A stretch of 37,322 nt of DNA from Pseudomonadales bacterium (GCA_022361455.1 JAKSAW010000295.1:1-37322), one strand, 5' to 3'. Counted from the stretch's first letter, positions 25,701-35,091 are shown. Program-made: numbers and translations. Notes: generated from the letters alone by a model not told the origin.

Positions 25701-28700
25701 ACGGTTGGATTGTTGTTATCAAGCCCTCGTAACAATGCGAGTTCTTCACTGAGTAACGAAGGCACCGTATTTTCGAAGGCAAATAGCGTGGGCTGAAGAT
25801 AGCTTTCCCCAGAACTGCCGTCATAGCCAATAGTTGGATCCATCGCGTCTGAAAAAGCTTCATTTCCCAATAACATATATAAACTAGCGATGCGGCTCGC
25901 AGCAAAGAGGAGTTGCTTATTAACAGCTGTTTCACCGGTTATGCCAGAATCGATGCTTAAGTTAACAGCGTAGTTAAGAATAGTTTGATAAAGCTCAATT
26001 AAACCGACCTCGTTTAAATTACCGCCTTCACCGTTGAGCGCGACATCTCCTTGATACTCAGGCCCAGCTTGCACCAACATGCTGGTATAGCTATTAACAT
26101 CGTTAGCATGAAAGTCGGTATAGCGCTGCTCAAACTCGTTGATGTTACTCATTACCCGTTTAACCCAACCTTGCACCAGCATTGGCTCAGCGGGTTGACC
26201 TGGTAAAACAGCAGCGCCTGACAACTCACTCCATTGATCACCCGTTGGATCAGCTTCAGTTACAATGCCTTTGTAGCGACTCAGTACCCAACCATCTGCA
26301 AGTAGAGGTAATCCTGAGTCTAAATAGAAACTTGCTTTGCCTTGACCATTTGCTTCATTCACTAGCGTAGTCCAGCCAATCGGTCTTCCTTGCGGATCTA
26401 TATTGTAGCTTGGTGGGCCATCATTACTGCTTTCATCTGCCGGCGCCCAAAACCATTCAAACGTCAGGTTGTTGCTACGGCCAGCAAAATCCAAGTTTTG
26501 TCGCAGTACCAAACGGGTGTCCAGTTTGTTTATCTCGTTCTGAAATACATTAATGCTTCCTGACGCGATCGGTTCTTCTACTCGGATAACATGAAGGTTA
26601 ACTGGATTTCCGGTGAGATTAGGGTCATCTACGTTTTCAGCTAGTACCACATATCCTGGCTGATCAGCGAACGCCGCCGTTAAGGCAACGCTAGAATCCA
26701 CTAATAAATGTTGGGTTTCGTTGCTATTACCATCCTGTTCTAAACCCACATAAAGCGCTTGGTCGGCTTGACCATTATTATCCAGATCCACACCGTTCGG
26801 GTTGCGAGACTGATCATACATGGCATTGACAACCGTATCCCATAACGTTGCTTCTTCATCGGTTACATTGGAAAAAGGATCAGTGCCGCTATTATCTAAT
26901 CGCTGCAGAACATCACGCTCCGCTGCGGTCATCACATTAACCAATTGAACTGCGGATTCACTGGTATCATCTTGGGCAGTTTCTGGATTGAAATCGCCGC
27001 CTCTAAAATAGAAATAGCCTCCCTGAGGATCCGCTAACTGGAATTGAAACCTAACCCTATATCTCAAATCGCTCGGTAACCGAGGGAAGTCATAGACACC
27101 TACCCCAAGTGTGGGACGAATACGAGCAGGTAAAGTAGTTGGATTACTACCATCATCAATGATTACAACGGGGCCCTCGCTATTTGCATCCACTCTGTAT
27201 TCAATTTGATTGCCTAGATCAACCCGTATTTCTTGTGCATAGTTAAATAGGCGTACTGTTGCATCTTGAGCTCTTGTCGCGCTGCTGGGATCTCCTTCTA
27301 CAATAGGGTCATTATCGTCATATATGACCTGCAAAAAGCGCATAGCTTTAACATCGGGTAAGCCATTCTTGGCATTAATTAAAGTGTCGCCTGCATAAAT
27401 AGTCGGTACTGACGCCGGCCATTCATTATCAAAAGTAAGCGTGTGTGGCGTAGCATTATTGCCGTCATGGTATGACATCCAAGCGACTTCAGTAACGTTT
27501 GAATCTTGTTGCCCATCGCCATCAGCATCGAACCAGAAACTTGGATCAGTTAGTGAGTAAAAATAGTTAACATCTACATTACGCTGTTGTTGATCAGTAC
27601 CCGCCGATCTAGACCAAACCTGGTTGTTACGATCGATCCAAAAACTTGATTCCGTGTTGATATTACCCGGCGCAGTGCTTTCAGAGATTCTATCCCTTAA
27701 ATAAGAAGGCTCATTAACTGGTGATCCAACCTCGCTGGTTAGTTGAAACTCTGGGTAATCGTCGCTGCTGTAATCAACTTTAAATACTCGGTATTGGTAA
27801 TCATCTCCAAAAGGAGAACGAGCGATGACATAAGGTTCAGATGAGGCTAATCCAGCGATATTGTTTAAATCATTACGAATGGCGTGCACCCTGTAGTGAT
27901 CATCCACAAAACGAATAAAAGCATGCTCTTCATTTGGGTTATAGCCCGGTAACAAACGATCATTTTGGGAATAAATCACGGGGAAATCTGCCCCCGTTAA
28001 AGCAGTCAAAGGTTGATTCTGACCGTTCTGTAAACCGTCAGAGCCCAACTGGCTAGTCAACGCGATTAACCCAGCGTCCGCCGGCCAAATAGGCACATAA
28101 CTCCTAGATATATATGGCCATTCACGATCTTGAGCGCCGGTTTGATACCAGGCTACTCTTAAGTCGTCTCTCAAGTCATCTAAACTATCTGCATCATTGT
28201 CTTCAGTACCATTTTCATTGATCGGGACGATTTGCCCCTCGCGGTTGTCTCGATGGTAAACATCAGTTGTAGTGTCATACCTGCCCATAGTTGTCATTAC
28301 ATAACCGCCGGCACTATTTTGTGCTAGTAACAGTTCGTCAGGTGTTGCCACAGTTTTACCGATATCCACGTTAATATTATCGATATGTTTTAGTGGATCA
28401 TCCCAGTGAAAACTCCGAAACGACACGATCGTCGGTTGTCCTTGTGTGGGATCATCATCGTCGAAGAAGACTAAAGACCCCATGCGATTTTGAATTGTGA
28501 TTAGTTGATCGTTGGTCGCAACCGCGCCATCCGTAGTGGCAATACCGTCGACAGATTCCAAATACTGCAACCAATGAAAATGGTTTAATGCGCCTGGTGG
28601 ATTAAGTTCTACTGGCGGTATTTCAACATCTGGTGTAACTGAATAGATGTATTCTTGAAGCCCCTCAGCAACAGTTGGCCAGCGAACTTTTACCGCACGG

Positions 28701-31213
28701 CCAACAATTTCTTGATTAGTGGCAAGAGCATTATTAGACGTGGGCCAAAGAATAATTGCGTTTTCAATGGGTCCCGCACCATAGACGGATAGATCAGATT
28801 GAACGGTCAGTAATTGTTGGTTTAGTGATAGAGCAGCAGCCGCTGCAGGTGACTCAAGTCCTAAGTTAACAGGAATGGTTCTTCTCAGGCCTATAGTATC
28901 AGGAGCGTTTAAACCAGTAACTTGGGGATAGATTAAATCTCCAACAATGTAGTTGTAGTAGTTTTGGAACTCAGGCTGAAAATCGCCAGACACAGGATCT
29001 AATACATGTGCTACTGTTCCAAGCCCGCTAAGTAAATCAGCAGCAGTATTGTCTATATCGCTGTATTCAACTGCGTTATTAGTTAACACTGTTGAAAAAG
29101 GAGCGCCTGCGTAATTTTGTGTACCACCAAATAGATACAAGGTATTTAGATTATTAACATGGAGATGGTAGCCATAACTAAGCGGCTCTGTGCTGGCCTC
29201 TATCCAAGAAAAAGTGCCACCTGAATCGTTGGTGAGTTGCGCTACTGCAGCAAAGCCGTTGCTATTTAGGGTAGTTCCTGTGGTTATCAACTGGCCCGTT
29301 AACGCTTGAGTTAAATCGTAACTCGCCGCTAACTGTGAATTGAGCTCTGCCCACTCCCAAACACCATTTAAATTAAGTTTTGCAAACAAAGCGGAAGTGG
29401 AACCAAATACTCCTGGGGAGAGTGCTGGGGGATTGGCGGCAGCACCAAATGAATCCAACACCACGTTAGTAGCGGTATCAGCACTTAGACCGGCAAATCC
29501 TGCCGCTAATATTTTTCCATCATCTCCGAAGTGAAGAGCCTCTATAGATGAATAGCCACCAGCCTTAGCAAAGTTACGCCAAGTTCCATTGCTCGTCATG
29601 GAGCCCACGTATCCGCTTAATCGCCCTGATTCTGCTTGATGGATGTCCGCGCCAACCTGAAAACCTGAGCGCCATTTGCCAGAGAAATAAATCGGACTGT
29701 TAATTCCTAATGATGGATCAACAACGATGTCCGTTAGAACATCCATGGAACAGGGCTCGCCACTTGGAATGGTATAGTTGAGAGTGACCACCACCTTGTC
29801 GTATCGAATATCAATACCACTTTGAAGACGCAGAATTAATTCATTATTACCACCGTATTGATAAGTTGCGAGCGACGAGTTGTAGTTGATGGTTGTTGAT
29901 ACAGGATAGTACTGAGTAACACCAGCTTGCGTGGGCGGTGCTGACCATTGGCCTATGTTGATGCCTTCAATCCTTGCATCAAATTGGTAACTGACGGCAC
30001 CAAACTCAAATCCTAACAATGCAGCAAAATCAATTCCTACATTAATAGAAGTTATGATGGCACCTGCTGGTAGCGGATCTTGGAAGGTTAATGACAATTC
30101 AGGAGATGCCTGTGTCACATTTGCAGCAGGGTTACGAACGGTAGAATTATCAGCACCAATTTGTTGCCCTAAATCTAGGTTGGTACCGACATCTACTCCT
30201 TCACAATTATCCACAAAATTATCGGAAGCACCCGCCACCGGATCTAAACCTTGGTTTACCCGGCTTAGCCAGTCCCAATTCCAAGTTTGTTGACCAATAC
30301 CAGGAGACTCGTAATAACGAACTTTGGTAATAAAAGCCCAGTTACCTGAACTAGTTGTTTTAGCGCCGGAGGCTTGCCCTTGGAAAAGCGCTGTTGTGTA
30401 TTGCGTTGATCCCTCTAATCCAACTCGTCCTAGCCAATCGGTACCATTAGCCGGTGGCTGATCTACAGCAAGGTTTTCGGCCTGCTTAACTTGTCCTTTG
30501 AGATAAAAGACAATTGGCGCTAGCGGATCATCAGTTTCACGAGCCATGGTGAGGCCATTCCCCTGTTGCTCGTTACCAGCAGTAATCACTAAATTTTCCA
30601 ACGTTCGCGAAGCAACTTGAGTAAAGTTTGTTTCGGTTATTTGAGCTGCTAAGGGCTGAGTTTGAATATCTAGCCATTCACCTGAATCAGGGTCTATAAC
30701 TGCCAAGAATAAGTTGGTAGTACTCTCTGAGTCTAAACCTGTACTCGAAGCATTCGCTTGAACTGGTTGCAAGCCAAAAAATACCGTACCAGTGATGTAA
30801 CCGGTTAAGAATACTCGCCCTGAACTGCGTTCATAAACGATGCCTGTTGCCCCATCTTTACCGGTTCCACCTACAAACTTGAACCATTGCAGCTCTCCAA
30901 GCCAATTAAACTTGGCAACAAAAAAATCTTGACCACCATTGTTTTCAGGAAGCACAGTGCTGTTAATAATGGTTCTTTGATTATCTACGCCTGGACCATC
31001 TCCATATATGTTGATGGTTGTATTGGATCCATTTTCATAGAAGCCAACAAGATATAAATTTCCATCATCATCTGTTGCAGAATCGACCACTTGCTCATGG
31101 CCGTTGCCGTCGAGTTTAAGGGTAAATGGTGCTGGTTCGGATGGATTAAAACCCCAAGTCACCTGAGATGAAATAGCAATAAAAAAGAGAAAAACACTTT
31201 TGAAAAGCTTCAT
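22721..31213 (-). CDS. Giant exported protein with Tc-toxin A-like C-terminal region
   Basis: A 2830-residue exported protein. A signal peptide (KLFKSVFLFFIAISSQVTWG) leads to beta-rich sequence with propeller-like repeats (DDDGNLYLVGF, GDDGKILAAGF) up to about 700. A long central part (700-1700) has Ca-binding-like loops (DADGDGQQD near 1235, DLDNNGQAD near 1478, DTDGDGALDD near 1866). A helical region follows about 1650-2240. About 2240-2310 is coiled coil, 2345-2377 hydrophobic (IGLSVTYSGLTRG...), 2388-2445 coiled coil, then YRVFRNDALQKYRASFDLAAKYTYLAAKAFDYE and a beta-rich end closing in VTDIRLVFDTYS. This order matches the pore stalk and TcB-binding end of Tc-toxin TcA proteins. ATG 31213 follows GGAAAG; GTG 31225 lies upstream of that site. 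Second gene of an operon. Function is unknown; toxin-like assembly is inference. Confidence 0.8.
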   Translation of the reverse strand: MKLFKSVFLFFIAISSQVTWGFNPSEPAPFTLKLDGNGHEQVVDSATDDDGNLYLVGFYENGSNTTINIYGDGPGVDNQRTIINSTVLPENNGGQDFFVAKFNWLGELQWFKFVGGTGKDGATGIVYERSSGRVFLTGYITGTVFFGLQPVQANASSTGLDSESTTNLFLAVIDPDSGEWLDIQTQPLAAQITETNFTQVASRTLENLVITAGNEQQGNGLTMARETDDPLAPIVFYLKGQVKQAENLAVDQPPANGTDWLGRVGLEGSTQYTTALFQGQASGAKTTSSGNWAFITKVRYYESPGIGQQTWNWDWLSRVNQGLDPVAGASDNFVDNCEGVDVGTNLDLGQQIGADNSTVRNPAANVTQASPELSLTFQDPLPAGAIITSINVGIDFAALLGFEFGAVSYQFDARIEGINIGQWSAPPTQAGVTQYYPVSTTINYNSSLATYQYGGNNELILRLQSGIDIRYDKVVVTLNYTIPSGEPCSMDVLTDIVVDPSLGINSPIYFSGKWRSGFQVGADIHQAESGRLSGYVGSMTSNGTWRNFAKAGGYSSIEALHFGDDGKILAAGFAGLSADTATNVVLDSFGAAANPPALSPGVFGSTSALFAKLNLNGVWEWAELNSQLAASYDLTQALTGQLITTGTTLNSNGFAAVAQLTNDSGGTFSWIEASTEPLSYGYHLHVNNLNTLYLFGGTQNYAGAPFSTVLTNNAVEYSDIDNTAADLLSGLGTVAHVLDPVSGDFQPEFQNYYNYIVGDLIYPQVTGLNAPDTIGLRRTIPVNLGLESPAAAAALSLNQQLLTVQSDLSVYGAGPIENAIILWPTSNNALATNQEIVGRAVKVRWPTVAEGLQEYIYSVTPDVEIPPVELNPPGALNHFHWLQYLESVDGIATTDGAVATNDQLITIQNRMGSLVFFDDDDPTQGQPTIVSFRSFHWDDPLKHIDNINVDIGKTVATPDELLLAQNSAGGYVMTTMGRYDTTTDVYHRDNREGQIVPINENGTEDNDADSLDDLRDDLRVAWYQTGAQDREWPYISRSYVPIWPADAGLIALTSQLGSDGLQNGQNQPLTALTGADFPVIYSQNDRLLPGYNPNEEHAFIRFVDDHYRVHAIRNDLNNIAGLASSEPYVIARSPFGDDYQYRVFKVDYSSDDYPEFQLTSEVGSPVNEPSYLRDRISESTAPGNINTESSFWIDRNNQVWSRSAGTDQQQRNVDVNYFYSLTDPSFWFDADGDGQQDSNVTEVAWMSYHDGNNATPHTLTFDNEWPASVPTIYAGDTLINAKNGLPDVKAMRFLQVIYDDNDPIVEGDPSSATRAQDATVRLFNYAQEIRVDLGNQIEYRVDANSEGPVVIIDDGSNPTTLPARIRPTLGVGVYDFPRLPSDLRYRVRFQFQLADPQGGYFYFRGGDFNPETAQDDTSESAVQLVNVMTAAERDVLQRLDNSGTDPFSNVTDEEATLWDTVVNAMYDQSRNPNGVDLDNNGQADQALYVGLEQDGNSNETQHLLVDSSVALTAAFADQPGYVVLAENVDDPNLTGNPVNLHVIRVEEPIASGSINVFQNEINKLDTRLVLRQNLDFAGRSNNLTFEWFWAPADESSNDGPPSYNIDPQGRPIGWTTLVNEANGQGKASFYLDSGLPLLADGWVLSRYKGIVTEADPTGDQWSELSGAAVLPGQPAEPMLVQGWVKRVMSNINEFEQRYTDFHANDVNSYTSMLVQAGPEYQGDVALNGEGGNLNEVGLIELYQTILNYAVNLSIDSGITGETAVNKQLLFAASRIASLYMLLGNEAFSDAMDPTIGYDGSSGESYLQPTLFAFENTVPSLLSEELALLRGLDNNNPTVGNRLLWNFVGGGPEATYVQVYGISDTDGDGALDDAQANYPQGHGDAWGHYLTSTKLYYSLARHPDYDWQPLTDTTSIAGQTLVVDYKDEERFAKAAAAKARTGARIVDLTFRNEYTHAPSGQWQGYKDTDAQRAWGMDGWARRAGQGAVLDWAFVNALLPYDDTESTGIAKIDRQTVSAIADLPAALVEIDSIVSRADRGNNPFGLASDAIPFDIDASALQNGESHFEQVYARAVDAANNSLELFNYANDLSQKIRISQLSNADFQRLEEEKEGDFKSRLIELMGYPYNGNIGPGKLYPTGYNGPDIYQYMYIDSDLENVPPSQINNLTLTLPSLQADGCSQSCANDINSFFFSADTGGNINPADHINFVDGSGNLLVELPIVPSNNYPYIKPNETWGSRAAPGEIQLQLGEIQLIQARIETAIAEQQALMNKVKAEVDLLETIYQIRGDQITSYNVMKDEYATLTRELAGLQGLANNLVLLGESIYRWIGIMSNTPATAVGFSNDAGTIPRIGLSVTYSGLTRGLITASALVSIGQFTKQAQVQQAAFNRSVEFQKSGYPLEIQRQLTVIEKLMHEETKLRYSVVELTQELENAQSVYQKLVAEAVRIMEERIAFRKDVASRTTDERYRDMTYRVFRNDALQKYRASFDLAAKYTYLAAKAFDYETGLLSDDTNGVDQTFYESLIKQRTLGQFTDSGNPVAGVHGLSTPLARMDSAFNSAESAFGGLDPLNQEFNFSLRKEAYRVLDGDDGKSRWQQLLQEGRVDNLWEVPEFSEFCVPPGVNAADGPLEGIVLRFATTIHLDKNLFGWDKGGVDSTYSPSYSATKFYRVGLHFDDYPDELVNTPYAYLVPVGTDFLRSPTDITQLRSYQVLDQAIPVPSDLTTGDTSYLQEGWIPSSDSVLTRWDKRRRFSEIPVSTDPVFDFANVTTSGRLVGRSVWNTEWVLIIPGDSLAADGSIGLDTLISGDDNNATNEGVTDIRLVFDTYSFPAQ

Positions 31214-31290
31214 TATTCTTTCCACTGAATCAGTAATAATGTGTTGTTAGTTTATGTTTTCTAACCGGGCTATGTGTGTATTAACAGTAA

Positions 31291-33744
31291 TCAATTCGGC
31301 GTTGGGTTTAGCTCGGATATTTGATTAATTCGTTGCAGCATAAACCGGCCGCGCATTTCAATATCTTGCTTGTGCAGGCCGGAAATTATTTCTGAATAGA
31401 CGCCCGTTATCCGCCCCATACCGTCGGTTGGTGACGGCTCGAAGAGTTGATCGGTAGTAATGTTTATGCTGCGACTAATACTCCAAACTTCATCATAAAA
31501 AGTATCGGGCGCTGTGATGGTTTGCCCTGTAGAGTTATCGTTATCATCATGAAACCGATGATAACGATGTTTCATTGGATGGGTTGCCAAGTTCGGTTCA
31601 ATATTGATAGTCGCTGTTAAAGTGTTGCCTAAACTTCCGCTGAGAGGCAAATGATCACCACTGAAGTCGAAAGCAGAGCTGCTCAATCGGTAGCCGACCC
31701 CTTCGCGCCTAGTCACCGATAGTGTAGAGAAGTCCGCGAGGAGCGAATCCGAGGTTATCATTGAAAGACTGTTATTATTTTCGTTACCCAGCAAATAGAC
31801 TTGTTTAAGAAGACTCACTGTTTGAGCACTATCTACATGTAGCAATAATTTGAATTGCATCGGCGCCGGCGTTTTTTCAAGAACACTTGCATCAGCAGCA
31901 TTAACATTAGTAACTTCATCAAGTAAAACGACGCCAGCCCACAATCCCGTATTGCTTGCAATAGGTTCTGCGCTTAAAGGCAATCTGATCCGAGCACCAA
32001 GTCCCGTTATCGTGAGTAATGCATCCGTGGGTTGAGTCATTCCGGTTCGATCAACACCCAATAGAAGTGAGGTTTGCTGCCCCTGCAACGCATTAGTCGT
32101 ATAATTGTTTGCGCTATCCCACTTGGGCGTCACGCCATCTGTGTCGTAGCCATTAAAATACTGCAAAGGAAACCCGTTGGAAGCCTGAAATGTTACGTTG
32201 GTATCACCGGATCCTGATCTATTGGTAAACGTAAAACTTTTTACTGACACACTAGAAGGATAGATTAGTCCGTTTAGAGAAGTGTTTGATAGGTTGATAG
32301 GATTACTTTGACTAATGGAACCATCATTATAAACCCAGTAGCCGCGTCCAGATTCGATATTGGTAGACTGAGGAATCTGCTCCCATTGCGTACCATCTGC
32401 ACTTAATTGATAAATCGGTGTTGTAGTGCCTAAGTTCAGGAAATCAGCAAAATTGGTGGGTGCGACAGGATCGACATAAAAACCAAGGAAATTGTAGCTA
32501 TTTGGTTGCCATTTATGGTCAATATAAATTGGCTTACCTTGAACACTTAGCGTCACATTTTGCGTGCCTTCAACCTTAACTAAATAAACCTTACCGGGTG
32601 TCACAGCAAATAGATTAGTTAATATGTACTCAGGCCTGCTTTGCGGAATATAAACCCGCCATGATGGATCATTAAAACCTAGCTCATCAGGAGCAGTAAT
32701 AAATTGAGAGGGGTTTTCGTTATTTACCAAACTCCATACAATAGAGATTTCCGGTGAGCTAAAAACATTTTTGGGATCTCGGTCTTCTAATGTAAGCTCA
32801 TCCCCATCGTCTGGGTCCACTTCCAAAAACACGGCATTCCAACCGGGGGTCATCGTAATAGACTGGTTAATGGTCGTATACGCTACTACGTCTGTAGGTG
32901 AAGCTAAACATCCAACGGCTAGCAATCCCAATAATAGGCTTTGTCGAGAGGAATTCTTTGTTAAGACTAGTTGCTGGGCAATACCGCGATAACTAAGGCC
33001 TAGAACACAAATGAAAGCTAGAACCATTGCCCAAAGCGGCATAGGGACATGGACAGATTCAACAAGATTTGAAACTAAAGGATTATCTTGACTTTGGAAC
33101 TCTTCTAGATTGGTTTTACCATCATTGTCTGGGTCTTGACCGGCATCGCTGGCATCATTCGGATTGAAACCATAGGTATTTTCATAGTTATCCCCCATTC
33201 CGTCGCCATCAAGATCGGAAAATTCATTGGGATTCTCTGGGAATGCGTCGCAAACATTACCGACACCGTCACTGTCATTATCCGCTTGATCTAGATTCTG
33301 TGTATTCACGCAGTTATCTGTGGCGTCATCAATGGTGTCCAAGTCTGCATCAAAGGCTCCTAAATCCAGTTTAAGGATATGGCCTCTTTCGTAGACAATA
33401 TTTGAGTTCGTTAAGACGACGCCTGTTGAATCCGAAACTAAAAACTCTAGCGCATCGCCAGTTCTAACATAGCCCGGGGTTCTAACCCCAACAGAATCCA
33501 CCGGTACCCTTAGAATATAGAGATCACTATTATCGTTACCTTGCCCCATGGTGAATGAATCAAGTTGAGTATCTTGATAGCGAACGCTTATCGTATAATC
33601 GCTATCATTTGCGGTGAGCGCTGATCCCTGTATGGCAACTTGCCCATAGTAAATATTATCGGGTTCCTTAATAGCAGCATAAGAACCTATCGACACCAGC
33701 ATTAAAGCAAGCGACAACACGAGTGTTATTAATTTTTGTTTCAT
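31291..33744 (-). CDS. Exported thrombospondin type 3 repeat protein with internal sorting-like helix
   Basis: An 817-residue protein. Signal peptide 1-24 (LALMLVSIGSYAA), a beta domain to about 130, then thrombospondin type 3 calcium repeats (132-216: DADLDTIDDATDNC, DNDSDGVGNVCD, DLDGDGMGDNYE, DPDNDGKTNLEE). Residues 234-258 (VPMPLWAMVLAFICVLGLSYR) look like the C-terminal tail of PEP-CTERM-type sorted proteins, yet the frame continues. Residues 263-290 look like a second signal with lipobox-like AVGC (Cys279), and then about 530 residues of beta-rich sequence (MTPGWNAVFLEVDPDDGD...) follow. Either two genes have fused or the product spans the membrane twice or is cut. The giant gene starts 77 bases downstream on the same strand, so the two are one operon. 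Function unknown; calcium-dependent surface role inferred. Confidence 0.85.
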   Translation of the reverse strand: MKQKLITLVLSLALMLVSIGSYAAIKEPDNIYYGQVAIQGSALTANDSDYTISVRYQDTQLDSFTMGQGNDNSDLYILRVPVDSVGVRTPGYVRTGDALEFLVSDSTGVVLTNSNIVYERGHILKLDLGAFDADLDTIDDATDNCVNTQNLDQADNDSDGVGNVCDAFPENPNEFSDLDGDGMGDNYENTYGFNPNDASDAGQDPDNDGKTNLEEFQSQDNPLVSNLVESVHVPMPLWAMVLAFICVLGLSYRGIAQQLVLTKNSSRQSLLLGLLAVGCLASPTDVVAYTTINQSITMTPGWNAVFLEVDPDDGDELTLEDRDPKNVFSSPEISIVWSLVNNENPSQFITAPDELGFNDPSWRVYIPQSRPEYILTNLFAVTPGKVYLVKVEGTQNVTLSVQGKPIYIDHKWQPNSYNFLGFYVDPVAPTNFADFLNLGTTTPIYQLSADGTQWEQIPQSTNIESGRGYWVYNDGSISQSNPINLSNTSLNGLIYPSSVSVKSFTFTNRSGSGDTNVTFQASNGFPLQYFNGYDTDGVTPKWDSANNYTTNALQGQQTSLLLGVDRTGMTQPTDALLTITGLGARIRLPLSAEPIASNTGLWAGVVLLDEVTNVNAADASVLEKTPAPMQFKLLLHVDSAQTVSLLKQVYLLGNENNNSLSMITSDSLLADFSTLSVTRREGVGYRLSSSAFDFSGDHLPLSGSLGNTLTATINIEPNLATHPMKHRYHRFHDDNDNSTGQTITAPDTFYDEVWSISRSINITTDQLFEPSPTDGMGRITGVYSEIISGLHKQDIEMRGRFMLQRINQISELNPTPN

Positions 33745-33961
33745 GAGTGACCCACACAGTTTTTAGATAGCGTGGCGAGTATATAGGTAGCTTTTTATGA
33801 AGCTCTATCACCCTATGGGGTGAAAAACATGTCATTGTGATGACGACAGAATAATTGTAAGAAATAGTTAATCTAGAAAATCTTACAGCTGGGTTTTGTT
33901 TAATCATCTTTATATAATTTGTCGATAAACTAATAGCTATTAAATCTATCGGATATTAACT
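33745..33961. promoter_or_regulatory. Divergent promoter region of the giant-protein operon and prolyl isomerase gene
   Basis: A 217-base gap driving both the exported-protein operon and the isomerase gene. TCACCC-TATG-GGGTGA (33808-33823) is a perfect six-base-arm inverted repeat placed about 65 bases before the operon start. A shared control region would tie expression of the isomerase to that of its possible clients. Confidence 0.45.
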
Positions 33962-34969
33962 ATGTTTGTTTCGTTCAAACCCAAAGCACGATTAAAGCCA
34001 TTATTACCTAGTTCATTAGTACTAAAACCGTTGTTACTCGCGAGTACTATCACTCTTGTAAACGGCTGCGGTAGTAATATTGACGAAACATCCGTGCAAA
34101 GTAGGATTAACACAGAAGGCGTCATTGCCCTGATAGGCCCTTATGAGGTAACAGAAACTAATTTATTAAACGAAATGAATAAAAGGGGTGTATCTCGTGA
34201 GACTCTTAATATCGACTCCTTTCTAAACAGCTTAATTGACCGTCACGCCGCCGTCATAAAATTGAAGGAATTGGGGTTAGATAAAGACCCAGAGTTTATT
34301 GCTAAGTATCAGAAGCTCGCGTTAAACACGCTAAAAACACGCTTTCAAAGGGAAGCAAATAGCTATCTTATAGTTAGCGCTCAAGAAATAGAAGATTACT
34401 ATTATACAAACCAAGATCAGTTCGAGCAGCCAGAAAAAAGTAGAGTTTCCATTATAGAAATTCGCAATCAATATGGCTCGAATATTAATCGGGCCAAGGC
34501 AAAATTAAACGATGTTTGGGAAGCTGTGCAAAAAACACCTAAATACAGCATAGACAAAGAATTTAGTCGTTTAGCAGCTCAACATTCTGATCACCGTGCC
34601 TCTCGATACCGTGGTGGCGATATCGGATACCTAATAAATGAGAATAGCCCCCTTTGGCCAAAAGAATTTGTAGATCGAATTTTTGAGTTGAATGCCGATA
34701 GCCTAGCAAAAATTGAAACGGATAGTGACCGTTATTTTATAGTTAAAATTGATGAATATTCCCCAAGAGCTATCAGGCCACTTCAAGCAGTAGAGAACAA
34801 AATTAAACGAATAATCGGCACCAGAAAGCAACAAGAACTACAAGCGCTGGTTTCTAGCCAAATAAGGGAAGGTATTGATATCCAAGTAATGACACAACAA
34901 ATACAGAATTTAGCAATTAATGATGATATCCAAGATTCAAGTTCTATACCGGCTCCGAATCTAAATTGA
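33962..34969 (+). CDS. SurA/PpiC-type peptidyl-prolyl isomerase lipoprotein
   Basis: A 335-residue envelope lipoprotein. The signal ends in LVNGC (lipid Cys36). A SurA-like N-terminal helical region (about 60-150: LLNEMNKRG, LNSLIDRHAAVIKLKELGL, KTRFQREANSYLIVSAQEIEDYY) leads to a parvulin domain (about 160-265) with SRVSIIEIR, FSRLAAQHS and RGGDIGYL. The layout is that of EpsD-like isomerases, which act as periplasmic folding helpers for exported polymers or proteins. It is divergent from the operon for the 817- and 2830-residue exported proteins, so a dedicated chaperone role is likely but unproven. A good terminator follows. Confidence 0.9.
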   Translation: MFVSFKPKARLKPLLPSSLVLKPLLLASTITLVNGCGSNIDETSVQSRINTEGVIALIGPYEVTETNLLNEMNKRGVSRETLNIDSFLNSLIDRHAAVIKLKELGLDKDPEFIAKYQKLALNTLKTRFQREANSYLIVSAQEIEDYYYTNQDQFEQPEKSRVSIIEIRNQYGSNINRAKAKLNDVWEAVQKTPKYSIDKEFSRLAAQHSDHRASRYRGGDIGYLINENSPLWPKEFVDRIFELNADSLAKIETDSDRYFIVKIDEYSPRAIRPLQAVENKIKRIIGTRKQQELQALVSSQIREGIDIQVMTQQIQNLAINDDIQDSSSIPAPNLN

Positions 34970-35030
34970 CAAATCGTTACTAACTCTTCCTCTATCTCTT
35001 ACTCTAAGCTCTCAAAAGGAATTCAATAAG

Positions 35031-35069
35031 AAAGACGGTAGCAAACATTAAAGTTGTACGACCGTCTTT
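35031..35069. terminator. Rho-independent terminator, probably bidirectional
   Basis: AAAGACGGT and ACCGTCTTT form a nine-base stem with a 21-base loop and a TTTTT run on the plus strand, 61 bases after the isomerase stop. On the minus strand the stem is followed by CTTATT, so it may also serve the lipoprotein gene ending at 35092. Confidence 0.8.
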
Positions 35070-35091
35070 TTAACAATACACGTTATGTTAA

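Noticed and set aside
25603..25935. 110-codon minus-strand frame inside the giant gene
   Set aside because: It is an alternative frame of a continuous 2830-codon gene with clear domain content.
31214..31225. GTG start four codons before the chosen ATG of the giant protein
   Set aside because: The GGAAAG ribosome site lies between the GTG and the ATG, so it serves the ATG at 31213.
33668..33907. 79-codon minus-strand frame across the divergent promoter region
   Set aside because: It overlaps the start of the TSP3 protein in another frame and covers the promoter region; no homology or signal is seen.
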